From: Bacillus sp. T3
Lineage (GTDB): Bacteria; Bacillota; Bacilli; Bacillales; Cytobacillaceae
Assembly: GCF_033449965.1 (NCBI RefSeq)
Contig: NZ_CP137761.1
Coordinates: forward strand, 682,001 to 746,000
DNA: 64,000 nt
Direction: 5' to 3'
Part shown: positions 9,281 to 18,111 of the stretch, one piece after another
Numbering within the stretch: the first letter of the stretch is position 1
Layout: every line of letters begins with the position of its first letter
Notes under the pieces: model-generated
Seen by the model: only the letters and a program-made list of their open reading frames with translations
What the model was told of the DNA's origin: nothing
Database searches by the model: none
Program-made: the position numbers and the translations under genes

Positions 9281-10150
9281 ATGCTGAAAAGAAAACAAGA
9301 AGGATACGGGGGAAACTCAGTAGCAGGTAAAATGCTGGAATACATATTTATTTTAATCGGAGCAGCCTTAGTGGCGATTGCCTTTAATGTGTTTTTGCTG
9401 CCAAATAGAGTTGCATCAGGCGGAGTAAGCGGAATTAGTACCATTCTTTTTGAGGTTTTAGGATGGAAGCCGGCCTTTGTTCAATGGTCGTTAAATATCC
9501 CGCTTTTTATTGCAGGCGTCGTATTGCTTGGGAAGCAATTTGGAGTCAAGACACTGGTGGGGACTATTTTTTTACCGTTTGTCGTGTTTTTAACAAGTGA
9601 TTGGGCACCGTGGACAAAGGATCCGCTTTTAGCTTCATTGTTTGGGGGAATATTAGTTGGTCTGGGGATTGGTATCGTTTTTCGCGGTAAGGCGTCTACA
9701 GGTGGAACGGATCTCGCGGCACAAATCATTCATAAATATAGTGGTATGTCACTTGGTACATGTGTAGCGGTGATTGATGGATTAATCGTCCTTTCAGCTG
9801 CGCTTGTGTTTAATATCGAGAGTGGTTTGTATGCCTTGCTCAGTTTGTTTGCAACAAGCAAAACCATTGATCTCGTCCAAGTCGGACTCGGTCTGTCAAA
9901 AATGGCCATGATTATTACGAATAATGAAGAAGAAGTACGCGAAGCAATCTTGAAACAAATGGATCGTGGTGTTACTAAACTATCTGGGTATGGTGGTTAT
10001 ACCGATTCGGAACGGCCAATTATTATGTGTGTGTTTAATCACACAGAGTTCACAAAATTGAAACAATTAGTAAGAAGCATTGATCCGACTGCATTTGTCA
10101 TCGTTATGGAAGCGGCAGAAGTTCTTGGAGAGGGTTTCAATCGGACATAA
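9281..10150 (+). CDS. yvjA: YitT-family (DUF2179) membrane protein
   Basis: 289 aa starting at ATG 9281 behind AAAGAGGAG; an upstream in-frame ATG at 9209 has no ribosome binding site. Five or six membrane helices cover residues ~20-200 (GGVSGIST and GKASTGGTD are family motifs), followed by the soluble DUF2179 domain (~205-289). Position between prfB and cccB matches Bacillus yvjA. Molecular role unknown. Confidence 0.87.
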   Translation: MLKRKQEGYGGNSVAGKMLEYIFILIGAALVAIAFNVFLLPNRVASGGVSGISTILFEVLGWKPAFVQWSLNIPLFIAGVVLLGKQFGVKTLVGTIFLPFVVFLTSDWAPWTKDPLLASLFGGILVGLGIGIVFRGKASTGGTDLAAQIIHKYSGMSLGTCVAVIDGLIVLSAALVFNIESGLYALLSLFATSKTIDLVQVGLGLSKMAMIITNNEEEVREAILKQMDRGVTKLSGYGGYTDSERPIIMCVFNHTEFTKLKQLVRSIDPTAFVIVMEAAEVLGEGFNRT

Positions 10151-10205
10151 AATTGTTATAATATTCTTGAATTGCATATATTGACAATCCAAGGGGGATT
10201 TTGGC

Positions 10206-10538
10206 ATGAAAAAGAAGTTGTTTGGATTATTAGTCGGAGCATCACTAGTATTAACATTGGCAGCCTGTGGCGGTGGCGGAGATGATACGAAAGACACGGC
10301 TAGCGGCGGCGGTGCTGATCCGGAAAAATTATTTTCACAAAAATGCTCAAGCTGTCATGGTGCTGACCTCAAAGGCGGCGGTGGCGGTTCATTCCCAGAT
10401 TTAACTCAAGTAGGATCAAGACTTTCTAAAGATGAAATTGAAACAGTTATTCTAAATGGTAGAAATGCGATGCCAAAAGGTCAGTTAACTGGCGATGATG
10501 CATCAGCAGTTGCTGGATGGTTAGCTGAGAAAAAATAA
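10206..10538 (+). CDS. cccB: Cytochrome c551, lipoprotein
   Basis: 110 aa. A lipoprotein signal (LAAC at about residues 18-21) is followed by a Gly/Asp-rich linker and a single-heme domain with CSSCH and a distal Met in 'RNAMPKGQ'. In Bacillus CccB is a membrane-anchored small c-type cytochrome delivering electrons to terminal oxidase. Lies just upstream of ftsE as in Bacillus. Its heme domain resembles the C-terminus of the propeller protein at 23464-24924. Confidence 0.94.
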   Translation: MKKKLFGLLVGASLVLTLAACGGGGDDTKDTASGGGADPEKLFSQKCSSCHGADLKGGGGGSFPDLTQVGSRLSKDEIETVILNGRNAMPKGQLTGDDASAVAGWLAEKK

Positions 10539-10546
10539 GATAACAT

Positions 10547-10575
10547 AAACGTTCCAGATAATCTGGGGCGTTTTT
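10547..10575 (+). terminator. Terminator after cccB
   Basis: AAACGTTCCAGA / TCTGGGGCGTTT stem (two G-T pairs), 3-nt loop, T run. Confidence 0.75.
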
Positions 10576-10932
10576 AATTTGTTTTAATTAATTATATTAA
10601 TATAATATCGGTGTGGAGTTTTGTTGGTCTGTGTCGAATATTTATTTGAATAGACTAGGATTTTTTGTGAATTAATTACAAATAATGACATAAGGCGAAT
10701 GTCCTATGTAGGTAAATTATGCCTTAAGTAGCAGGTATGATACGAAACTGTAATATTTTTTATCATCAATTTAACATACTATAATGTTATAATTAATTGT
10801 GTTGTCAGAACGACGGCTATTTTGTTGTTTCTTTGTTCAATTTGTCGCGTGGAAATAAAAAATAAAAAATTTGTCGAATAGCTTTTATTCATTGAAGGCT
10901 CCTATGACATACTTTGACTACAGGTGATATAG
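10576..10932. other. Intergenic region upstream of ftsEX
   Basis: About 360 nt with no coding potential. It holds several TATAAT-like strings, the clearest in ACTATAATGTTATAATTAA around 10780-10797; no -35 can be assigned with confidence. FtsE starts after a CAGGTGAT site. Confidence 0.4.
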
Positions 10933-11619
10933 ATGATTGAAATGCAGGATGTTTACAAAAAATATCCCAATGGGGTAACAGCCGTAAATGGGATCAGTGT
11001 CCAAATAAAACAAGGTGAATTTGTCTATGTTGTTGGTCCAAGTGGTGCTGGGAAATCTACTTTTATTAAGATGATGTACCGCGAGGAAAAGCCAACAAAG
11101 GGTGACATCATGATTAATGGTGTAAATTTATCAAGAATTAAAGATAGCAAAGTTCCGCTATTGCGTAGAAATATTGGCGTCGTCTTCCAGGATTTTAAGT
11201 TGCTTCAAGGATTAAATGTATATGAAAACGTAGCATTTGCCTTAGAGGTAATTGAAGAGCAGCCCAAATACATTAAAAAACAAGTAATGGAAACCTTAGA
11301 CCTTGTGGGGTTAAGACATAAAGCAAGAATGCTCCCTTCAGAGCTTTCTGGTGGAGAGCAACAGCGTGTTTCCATTGCCCGTTCCATCGTCAATGCACCA
11401 AAGGTTGTCATTGCAGATGAACCAACAGGAAACCTAGACCCTGATACATCATGGGAAATTATGAACATCTTTGAAGAAATCAACACGAGGGGCACTACTG
11501 TTGTTATGGCAACGCACAACCGTGAAATCGTTAATACGATTAAGAGACGTGTTATTGCGATTGAGTCAGGCAAGATTGCCCGTGATGAACAGAAGGGTGA
11601 ATACGGCTATGAAAATTAG
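10933..11619 (+). CDS. ftsE: Cell division ATP-binding protein FtsE
   Basis: 228 aa ABC ATPase. Walker A GPSGAGKST at about residues 36-44, signature LSGGEQQ near 138, Walker B VVIADEPTGNLD near 158. FtsE and FtsX form the membrane complex that activates cell-wall hydrolases. Overlaps ftsX by 11 nt, so the two are translationally coupled. Intact. Confidence 0.97.
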   Translation: MIEMQDVYKKYPNGVTAVNGISVQIKQGEFVYVVGPSGAGKSTFIKMMYREEKPTKGDIMINGVNLSRIKDSKVPLLRRNIGVVFQDFKLLQGLNVYENVAFALEVIEEQPKYIKKQVMETLDLVGLRHKARMLPSELSGGEQQRVSIARSIVNAPKVVIADEPTGNLDPDTSWEIMNIFEEINTRGTTVVMATHNREIVNTIKRRVIAIESGKIARDEQKGEYGYEN

Positions 11620-12502
11620 AACTATTCGCCGTCATGTAAAAGAAAGCTTACGAAGTATTGCCAGAAACGGCTGGATGACATTTGCTTCCGTCGGAGCTGT
11701 TACGGTCACACTTCTACTTGTCGGTGTATTTTTCGTGATAATGATGAACCTTAATAATGTGGCAACTTCTATCGAGGAAGACGTTGAAATTCGTGTTCAT
11801 ATCGACGTTGCTGCCAATAAAGAAGATCAACAGGCGTTAAGGGCAAAAATCGAACAGATTTCAGAGGTAAAAAGTGTTAAATTCTCCTCAAAGGAAAATG
11901 AATTAAAGGGCATTATTGAAAGCCTTGGTGAAGAGGGAGAAGCATTTAAACTGTTCGAACAAGACAATCCACTAAACGATGTATTTATCGTAAAAACGAA
12001 AAATCCGGTTGATACGATGAAAACAGCAAAAAAAATCGATAAGCTTGAATATACTGCCAAGGTTAAATATGGCCAAGGTGAAGTGGAAAAGCTATTTGGA
12101 TTTACGAAGGTTAGTCGAAATGTAGGACTTGTCCTAATTGCAGGATTACTGTTCACGGCCATTTTCCTTATTTCGAATACAATAAAAATAACGATTGTAG
12201 CAAGAAGAAGAGAGATTGAGATTATGAGACTGGTTGGTGCTACCAATGCCTTTATCCGTTGGCCATTTTTCTTAGAAGGTCTATGGCTTGGTATTCTTGG
12301 TTCTATTTTACCAATGATCGTAATCGGTATTTCCTACTATTATGTATATGATTACCTAAAGCCGAAGCTTCAGGATCATTTTGTACAACTGCTAGAATTT
12401 TCGCCATTTATTTTTCAAATATCGGGACTGCTTCTCTTAATGGGTGCACTAATCGGTGTTTGGGGAAGCTTAATGTCTGTACGTAAATTCTTAAAGGTAT
12501 AA
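11609..12502 (+). CDS. ftsX: Cell division ABC transporter permease FtsX
   Basis: 297 aa starting at ATG 11609 inside the end of ftsE, behind AGAAGGGTG; a longer in-frame opening at 11471 lies entirely in ftsE and has no support. Four membrane helices (one near residue 25-45, three after ~175) with the large extracellular loop between helix 1 and 2 that contacts the hydrolase. 'RREIEIMRLVGAT' is the family motif in the cytoplasmic segment. The M23 gene downstream is a likely target. Confidence 0.96.
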   Translation: MKIRTIRRHVKESLRSIARNGWMTFASVGAVTVTLLLVGVFFVIMMNLNNVATSIEEDVEIRVHIDVAANKEDQQALRAKIEQISEVKSVKFSSKENELKGIIESLGEEGEAFKLFEQDNPLNDVFIVKTKNPVDTMKTAKKIDKLEYTAKVKYGQGEVEKLFGFTKVSRNVGLVLIAGLLFTAIFLISNTIKITIVARRREIEIMRLVGATNAFIRWPFFLEGLWLGILGSILPMIVIGISYYYVYDYLKPKLQDHFVQLLEFSPFIFQISGLLLLMGALIGVWGSLMSVRKFLKV

Positions 12503-12543
12503 ACGAAAGCTTAAGTTAAGCACAATGTTGATTTATGAGCAAT

Positions 12544-12610
12544 CTGTTGATTGGAGCGGAAGGTGCGAGACTCCCCGCGGAAAGCGAACACCTTGAGCGG
12601 AAATCAACAG
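12544..12610. repeat. Bacillus-type hairpin repeat, copy B (short form)
   Basis: CTGTTGATTGGAGCGGAAGG at one end, GAGCGGAAATCAACAG at the other, with CCCCGCGG in the middle. The ends are complementary. Confidence 0.75.
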
Positions 12611-12687
12611 ACAAACTTAACAAAGTCAATTAACAAGAAGATTGAATCGCTAAACGATTGTGAAAGTCCTCGCAAAAATAAATAAGC

Positions 12688-12725
12688 AAGAAGCTTAGAA
12701 GAAGTCTTCTAGGCTTCTAGGCTTG
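12688..12725 (+). terminator. Hairpin before the M23 gene, likely terminator of ftsEX
   Basis: AAGCTTAGAAGA / TCTTCTAGGCTT stem, very short loop, then CTTGTTTTG. Weak T run. Confidence 0.5.
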
Positions 12726-12758
12726 TTTTGTACAGAGACATAGAGAGGAGAACGGAGC

Positions 12759-14051
12759 TTGAAACGAACAGTATATACTCTATCAGTGGCAACTACATTC
12801 ATGCTAGCAAGCTTTTATCCAGTGGTTGGTGCAAACACTGCACTTGCCTCAACATTAAATAACTTACAGCAGCAAAAGGATCAAATCAATCAGCAAAAAT
12901 CGAGCGTGACATCTGAAATTAATGAATCAAATGAAGAAATTAGCAACATTCAAAATCAAAAGGCAGCTTTGAATGACGAGATGAAACGAATTGATTTAGC
13001 AATTGGCGATACCAATTTAAAAATGGTAGAAAAATCAAAAGAAATTGAAGTGAAAAAGGGAGAAGTCCAACAGCTTCAAGTAGATATCGGCGAAATTACT
13101 GAACGAATTAATAAGCGAAATGAATTGTTAAAGGATCGTGCACGTTCCTTCCAGGAAAATGGTGGCCGCGTTAGCTATATCGATGTTTTGATGGGAGCTC
13201 AAAGTTTTGGTGATTTTATTGATCGAGTGGGGGCATTAGCAACTATTTTGGAAGCAGACCAAGATCTTTTACGTCAGCACAAGGAGGACAAGCAACTCCT
13301 TGAGGCAAAACAGAAGCAGGTTGAAGCAGATTTGGCATCGCTGGAGAAGATGCATAGAGAGCTTGAAGTAATCAATCAGCAATTAGCATCAAAAAGAGCT
13401 GAAAAAGATAAAGTCATATCTTCACTCGAAGCTCAGGAAGAACAAATTCATGCTGAAAAACTAGCTTTAGAGGAACAGGCTCAAATTCTAGCATCCCAGG
13501 GGGCAGCGGTTCAAAAGGCGATTCAATTAGAAAAACAGCGAGTGGAAGCCGCTGCCGCAGCAGCTGCAGCAGAAGCTGCTGCCAGAAACAATAATGGAAG
13601 CAGTAACGGTGGATCCTCAACTAGCGGCGGCGGTAGTGCCCCTGCAGTTTCCAGTGGTTTTTGGACGAGACCTGCAGCGGGGACGATTACGTCAGGTTTA
13701 GGAATGCGCTGGGGTGAATATCATGCAGGGATCGATATTGCCAATCGCGTATCGGTGCCAATTGTGGCGGCTGCAGATGGAGTAGTAAGTCGTTCCTATT
13801 ACTCTAACAGTTATGGAAACTGTATTTTTGTTTCTCACTATAATAATGGCCAGGTCTATACAACTGTTTATGCTCACATGAACAGCCGCTCTGTAGGTGA
13901 GGGTGCCGTTGTGAAAAAAGGACAAACAATCGGATACATGGGGAATACAGGTTATTCAACAGGTCAGCATTTGCACTTTGAATTGCACGTTGGTGAATGG
14001 AATGCAGCCAAATCCAACGCTGTAAACCCATTAAACTATGTACCTATGTAA
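12759..14051 (+). CDS. FtsEX-associated murein hydrolase, PcsB-like coiled coil plus M23 peptidase
   Basis: 430 aa, TTG start after GAGAGGAG. Signal peptide to about residue 30 (ALAS), a long Gln/Glu/Lys-rich coiled coil (~35-270, PcsB/CwlO-type N-domain), an Ala/Gly/Ser linker (~265-300), then an M23 endopeptidase: HAGIDIANR (~320) and GQHLHFELH (~405) supply the zinc ligands. It cleaves peptidoglycan cross-bridges once the coiled coil is released by FtsEX. Adjacent to ftsEX, supporting that pairing. Confidence 0.93.
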   Translation: MKRTVYTLSVATTFMLASFYPVVGANTALASTLNNLQQQKDQINQQKSSVTSEINESNEEISNIQNQKAALNDEMKRIDLAIGDTNLKMVEKSKEIEVKKGEVQQLQVDIGEITERINKRNELLKDRARSFQENGGRVSYIDVLMGAQSFGDFIDRVGALATILEADQDLLRQHKEDKQLLEAKQKQVEADLASLEKMHRELEVINQQLASKRAEKDKVISSLEAQEEQIHAEKLALEEQAQILASQGAAVQKAIQLEKQRVEAAAAAAAAEAAARNNNGSSNGGSSTSGGGSAPAVSSGFWTRPAAGTITSGLGMRWGEYHAGIDIANRVSVPIVAAADGVVSRSYYSNSYGNCIFVSHYNNGQVYTTVYAHMNSRSVGEGAVVKKGQTIGYMGNTGYSTGQHLHFELHVGEWNAAKSNAVNPLNYVPM

Positions 14052-14063
14052 TTATTAATATAT

Positions 14064-14099
14064 CAAAGGAGGCGCGAATCATTCGCGCCTCCTTCTTTG
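14064..14099 (+). terminator. Terminator after the M23 gene
   Basis: AAAGGAGGCGCGAAT / ATTCGCGCCTCCTT stem around a single C, then CTTTG; very stable. Confidence 0.85.
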
Positions 14100-14103
14100 A
14101 TGA

Positions 14104-14173
14104 GGGGGCCAGTCCCTCCGCTGCTTTAAAGCAGTGGGGGACTGGCCCCCAGCGCTTTAAAGCGGTAAATTTG
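14104..14173. repeat. Palindromic element with GCTTTAAAGC core
   Basis: GGGGGCCAGTCCC-TCCGCTGC / GCAGTGG-GGGACTGGCCCCC pair around TTTAAA (14104-14150), followed by a second CGCTTTAAAGCG palindrome. Too GC-rich for its surroundings; looks like a dispersed REP-type element. Confidence 0.6.
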
Positions 14174-14233
14174 GGGAATAACTTGTCCTTTGTTTTCATA
14201 TGATGTATCGATATGGAGAACAGGAGGATGGGG

Positions 14234-15684
14234 ATGAACCGAAAGTGGACAGCACTCATATTAGCTGGGTCGCTATTAACAGGAGCCGGAGGTACCTATG
14301 CCTGGACTGTCATGGTGGGATAGCAGGCAACAGTCGGACAAGGAAGCGGTAGCACTCCAAACAACAAAAGAGCAACAGTCTAGTGATGCCAATGAACTCC
14401 AAAAGGTGTCTCAGGCGTATGATCTCATTTTAAAACGGTATGTTGAAGACGTTGATGAGGACTTACTAGTTGAGGGAGCAATCCAAGGGATGCTTTCGAA
14501 ACTAGAGGACCCTTATTCCGTTTACATGAATGAGGAAACAGCAAAGCAATTCAATCAAACGTTAGAATCTTCATTTGAAGGAATTGGGGCAGAGGTTAGC
14601 AGTGTCGATGGGAAAATAGTAATTGTCTCACCTTTTAAAGGCTCACCAGCGGAAAAGGCCTGGATAAAACCAAATGACCAAATCCTAAGGGTTGATAATG
14701 AAAGTGTCATTGGATTGGACCTTTATGAGGCTACACTGAAAATTCGCGGTGAAAAGGGAACAAAGGTAAAATTAGAGATTCAAAGAGAAGGGCTAAGCAA
14801 ACCGATTAAGGTCGAAATCAAACGAGATGAAATTCCATTAGAAACCATCCATGCTAAAATGAAAAAACAAAACGGTAAAAACATAGGCTATATCGAAATC
14901 ACCACCTTCTCGGAAAATACAGCGAATGATTTTAAAAAGGAACTGAAAGCATTTGAAAAAGAAGGAATAGATGGTCTGATCATTGATGTGCGCGGCAATT
15001 CCGGGCGGTCTATTAACAAGTGTGGAGCAAATCCTGCGTCAGCTCGTGACAGATAATAAACCATATGTCCAAATTGAACAACGCAATGGAGAAAAACTTC
15101 GTTATTTTTCTGAATTGAAAAAGAAAAAAGATTACGAGGTTGCGATTTTGATTGATAAAGGCAGTGCATCGGCATCAGAAATATTGGCCGGGGCCTTGAA
15201 TGAAACAGAGGGCTACGCGCTGATTGGTGAAAAAACATTTGGAAAAGGGACTGTGCAGCAGGCTGTGCCAATGGGGGACGGAAGTAACATTAAGCTGACA
15301 TTATTCAAATGGCTGACACCAGATGGCAACTGGATTCATAAAAAAGGAATTAAGCCAACCATTGAAGTGAGTCAGCCTGCGATGTATCAAACGCATCCCC
15401 TAAACCTTGAAGAACCATTGAAAAAGGACATGAACAATGAGCAGGTCCAAAATGCGCAAGAAATTTTAGCGGGACTTGGTTTTTCACCAGGGCGAAAGGA
15501 TGGCTATTTTAGTGCTGAGACGGAAACAGCGGTAAAAGCCTTCCAGCAGGTGAAAAAGCTCAAACCAACCGGTGTGATTGATGAGAAGACGGCCACTGCC
15601 TTGGTCGATTCGATTCGCGACGAGCTTCACAAAGAGAAAAATGATTTGCAGTTGCAAACGGCGATGAAGTATTTAAGCAAATAA
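14234..15684 (+). CDS. ctpB: Carboxy-terminal processing protease CtpB (two single-base frameshifts)
   Basis: ATG 14234 sits 6 nt after CAGGAGG. A T inserted in CCGG at 14303 (TATGCC-T-GGACTG) and a T before CCGGG at ~14999 break the frame; without them the protein is 482 aa, the size of Bacillus CtpB. Domains: signal/anchor (1-27), PDZ ('GSPAEKAWIKPNDQIL'), S41 protease with Ser in GSASASE and Lys in GEKTFGKGT, and a C-terminal peptidoglycan-binding domain (~405-470). In Bacillus it cleaves SpoIVFA during sporulation. The DVRGNPGG motif spans the second break. I read both breaks as sequence errors. Confidence 0.88.
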
Positions 15685-15699
15685 TGATAGTTTGGATTA

Positions 15700-15733
15700 G
15701 GGCAAAGTCGCTAGTGGCTTTGCCCTTTCCTTT
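15700..15733 (+). terminator. Terminator after ctpB
   Basis: GGGCAAAG / CTTTGCCC stem followed by TTTCCTTT. Confidence 0.85.
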
Positions 15734-15764
15734 ATAGAGGGTGTGAGTAGGTTTTAGCTCGTTT

Positions 15765-15885
15765 TCGCCGATATATTTTGGATTTCACCGATATATTTTT
15801 ATTTTCACCGATATATTTTTGAATTTCACCGATATATCCAAATCTTCGCCGATAAATCACAATTTTCACCGATAAACCCAAATCA
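15765..15885. repeat. Tandem TTCACCGATATAT repeats
   Basis: About seven copies of TTCACCGATATATTTTT (variants TTCGCCGAT, GATAAA) at ~18-22 nt spacing. The inverted form (ATATCGGTGAAAAA) occurs at 58318-58375. Confidence 0.75.
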
Positions 15886-16047
15886 CACACTTAAATGCCC
15901 CCGACCATCCTCCTATTAATCCCACAAACATCCAAAATCTTTTCCCAAATTTGAAAAAACTAGTAATAGGTTTTGTGCTTGATTTTTGCTAGAATATATA
16001 GTAATAGTGTTTTTCGGAAATTAACAGGCAAGGGCAGGTGGCATAAA

Positions 16048-17235
16048 GTGGCGCAAGATTGGCTAGTTGAATTTCTAATCGGGACGGGAAAATTGTTTCT
16101 TCATCCTTTGTTTTATGTAATGTTTTTAATTTCTGCATACTTAGGTGTTAGCCGGGTTAAGCGCGAGCGAAAGAATTTTCATGTCCGCGTTGAAAATGCC
16201 TATTTTGAGCTGCGGCAGCTCCTTCCGTATGGCTTATTAATTGGGTTATGTCTGTCTATTTTCATTGTAGCGGCAGGAGTCGTCATTCCTTTTGGAGCCA
16301 TTGTGCTTATAGCGGCAGCATCATTCTTATTTTTATTAACAACAAAAATTCGCTTCGTATCACCAGCTTATACATTGGGCATTGCGCTCATTGCTATGTT
16401 CTTAATACATTGGCAAAATTGGACCATTCCATTCATTGAAACAAAGAATTTCAATGGCCAAGCATTTCCAGCTGTAGCAATCCTACTTGGTTTATTGATT
16501 ATTGCCGAGGGAATTCTGATTCTTTGGAATGGTAAAAAGGGCACCTCGCCGATGTTGATTAAAGGAAAGCGCGGAGCAGGTGTTGGTGCACATGAGGTGA
16601 AAAGATTGTGGATGGTTCCGCTCTTTCTCCTTATTCCTGGAGACGTTCTGCAGCTTCCATTTAGCTGGTGGCCGACATTTGCTGTGGGTGGCGAAACGTT
16701 TTCACTCTTACTCGTCCCATTTGGCATCGGAATTCATCAGCAAATTCAAGCTGTTTTACCTGCAATCGCGATGAAAACACATGGTAAACAGGTTGTCATT
16801 CTTGGAGTCGTGATCGCGTTTCTAGCTGGCGGAGCTTACTTTATGCCAGTTGCGTCGATTGCTGTTGCTATGATAGCGATCGTAAGCCGTGAAATCATCG
16901 TTTGGAGACTGCGAATCCGTGAACAGAATTTACCGTTTTATTTTTCAAAACAAAATCATGGTCTGATGATTTTAGGGATATTGCTTGATTCACCAGCTAG
17001 TAAAATGGCTCTTAAAGTTGGCGAAATCATTTCGAAGGTAAACGGCCAAACTGTCACGGACGAAACGGAATTCTATGAGGCATTACAACGAAATCGGGCT
17101 CATTGCAAGCTTGAGGTATATGACGTGAATCAGGAAGTGCGTTTTGTCCAGCGTGCGTTATATGAAGGCGATCATCATGAACTTGGCATTCTGTTTGTCC
17201 AGGACGAAAAAAAGAAGGATTACCAAGCGGGTTAA
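16048..17235 (+). CDS. minJ: Division topological determinant MinJ
   Basis: 395 aa. GTG start at 16048 after GGGCAGGTGG gives MAQDWLVEFL, the usual MinJ beginning; the in-frame extension to 15973 lacks a ribosome binding site. Seven or eight membrane helices cover residues ~10-290, followed by a PDZ domain (~315-380, 'GLMILGILLDSPASKMALKVG'). MinJ links DivIVA to MinD/MinC at poles and septa. Position after ctpB matches Bacillus. Confidence 0.9.
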   Translation: MAQDWLVEFLIGTGKLFLHPLFYVMFLISAYLGVSRVKRERKNFHVRVENAYFELRQLLPYGLLIGLCLSIFIVAAGVVIPFGAIVLIAAASFLFLLTTKIRFVSPAYTLGIALIAMFLIHWQNWTIPFIETKNFNGQAFPAVAILLGLLIIAEGILILWNGKKGTSPMLIKGKRGAGVGAHEVKRLWMVPLFLLIPGDVLQLPFSWWPTFAVGGETFSLLLVPFGIGIHQQIQAVLPAIAMKTHGKQVVILGVVIAFLAGGAYFMPVASIAVAMIAIVSREIIVWRLRIREQNLPFYFSKQNHGLMILGILLDSPASKMALKVGEIISKVNGQTVTDETEFYEALQRNRAHCKLEVYDVNQEVRFVQRALYEGDHHELGILFVQDEKKKDYQAG

Positions 17236-17310
17236 ACAAGACCAAGATCACCAAGAAAAATCCAATGCACATTCCCGCATCATTCCACATACAGTAAACT
17301 ATTCACTAAC

Positions 17311-17350
17311 AAAGAACAATGGGAAAATAACCTTCCCATTGTTCTTTTTC
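17311..17350. terminator. Bidirectional terminator between minJ and doxX
   Basis: AAAGAACAATGGGAA / TTCCCATTGTTCTTT with A and T runs on both sides; serves convergent genes. Confidence 0.88.
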
Positions 17351-17364
17351 TTTATCGAGTTAGG

Positions 17365-17874
17365 TTAAGTCGTTTTTGGCGAGTATTCATCGCCTTTTCT
17401 AAACATGGTTCTGCGAAAGAATGGAATAATCCAACGATCTAAACCGTAACGGCCTGCATTATAGCCGGAGAACAGGATAATTGTTCCAAAGAAAATGTCT
17501 GTTGGATTATGGGAAACAGTCCCTGCAAGGAAAAATGAGAAGTTCATCACTAACCCGAAAAAGGCTGCAGCCGTTGTTAAACAACCGAGAATTAAGCCTA
17601 GTCCGATTAAAAACTCCCCAAGTGGTACAATTGTGTTGAAAATCCCGACATTTGGGATGGCGAAATTTTCTAGGAAGTTCACATACCACCCATAAACAAC
17701 GCCACCATCAGGGCCTTTGACTGGATTGGCAACGGAATACTTTAAAAATCCAGTTGCATCAAAGCCCCCTGTCAATTTGCCCCAGCCAGCGGTTAGCCAC
17801 TGATAGCCCATGTATATTCGAATTACTGCTAAGATGATTGCTGCAGTTAAACTTTCCCTCAAAAAGCTTACCAT
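17365..17874 (-). CDS. DoxX-family membrane protein
   Basis: 169 aa, four membrane helices, with 'RIYMGYQWLTAGWGKL' near residue 20-35 and 'GEFLIGLGLILG' near 87-98 typical of DoxX/DoxD-like proteins. Relatives in Bacillota are linked to redox or thiol stress and thiosulfate oxidation, but no role can be read here. Convergent with minJ; monocistronic. Confidence 0.8.
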   Translation of the reverse strand: MVSFLRESLTAAIILAVIRIYMGYQWLTAGWGKLTGGFDATGFLKYSVANPVKGPDGGVVYGWYVNFLENFAIPNVGIFNTIVPLGEFLIGLGLILGCLTTAAAFFGLVMNFSFFLAGTVSHNPTDIFFGTIILFSGYNAGRYGLDRWIIPFFRRTMFRKGDEYSPKTT

Positions 17875-18041
17875 GAGAATCCTTCCCTTCAGTTTGATTT
17901 AAGTAAAGCAATGATGGAAGTGCTTCTAGAAACAAAATTCCCCATCTGAAAAATTAAGCAAGAGGAACGCTGTTAATAGAATTACTTTATCATTTCTTAC
18001 TTTTTGTTTAAGAAGGGGGATTTATGCATCGATAAAGATAA

Positions 18042-18072
18042 AAAAACCGCACAAAAGCATTGTGCAGTTTGA
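18042..18072 (-). terminator. Terminator after the CDF transporter
   Basis: On the minus strand AAACTGCACAA / TTGTGCGGTTT with a T run. Confidence 0.8.
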
Positions 18073-18111
18073 ATGGATAGGTATTCACAGGAAGCGTGCC
18101 GGCCCATTAGA

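Noticed and set aside
14228..14325. ctpB starting at 14298 with a short N-terminus
   Set aside because: ATG 14234 has a good ribosome site and gives a signal anchor; the frame joins once the extra T in CCTGG is removed.
15765..15885. CRISPR or coding repeat
   Set aside because: Repeat spacing is ~20 nt, repeats drift, and the frames are too short and lack starts.
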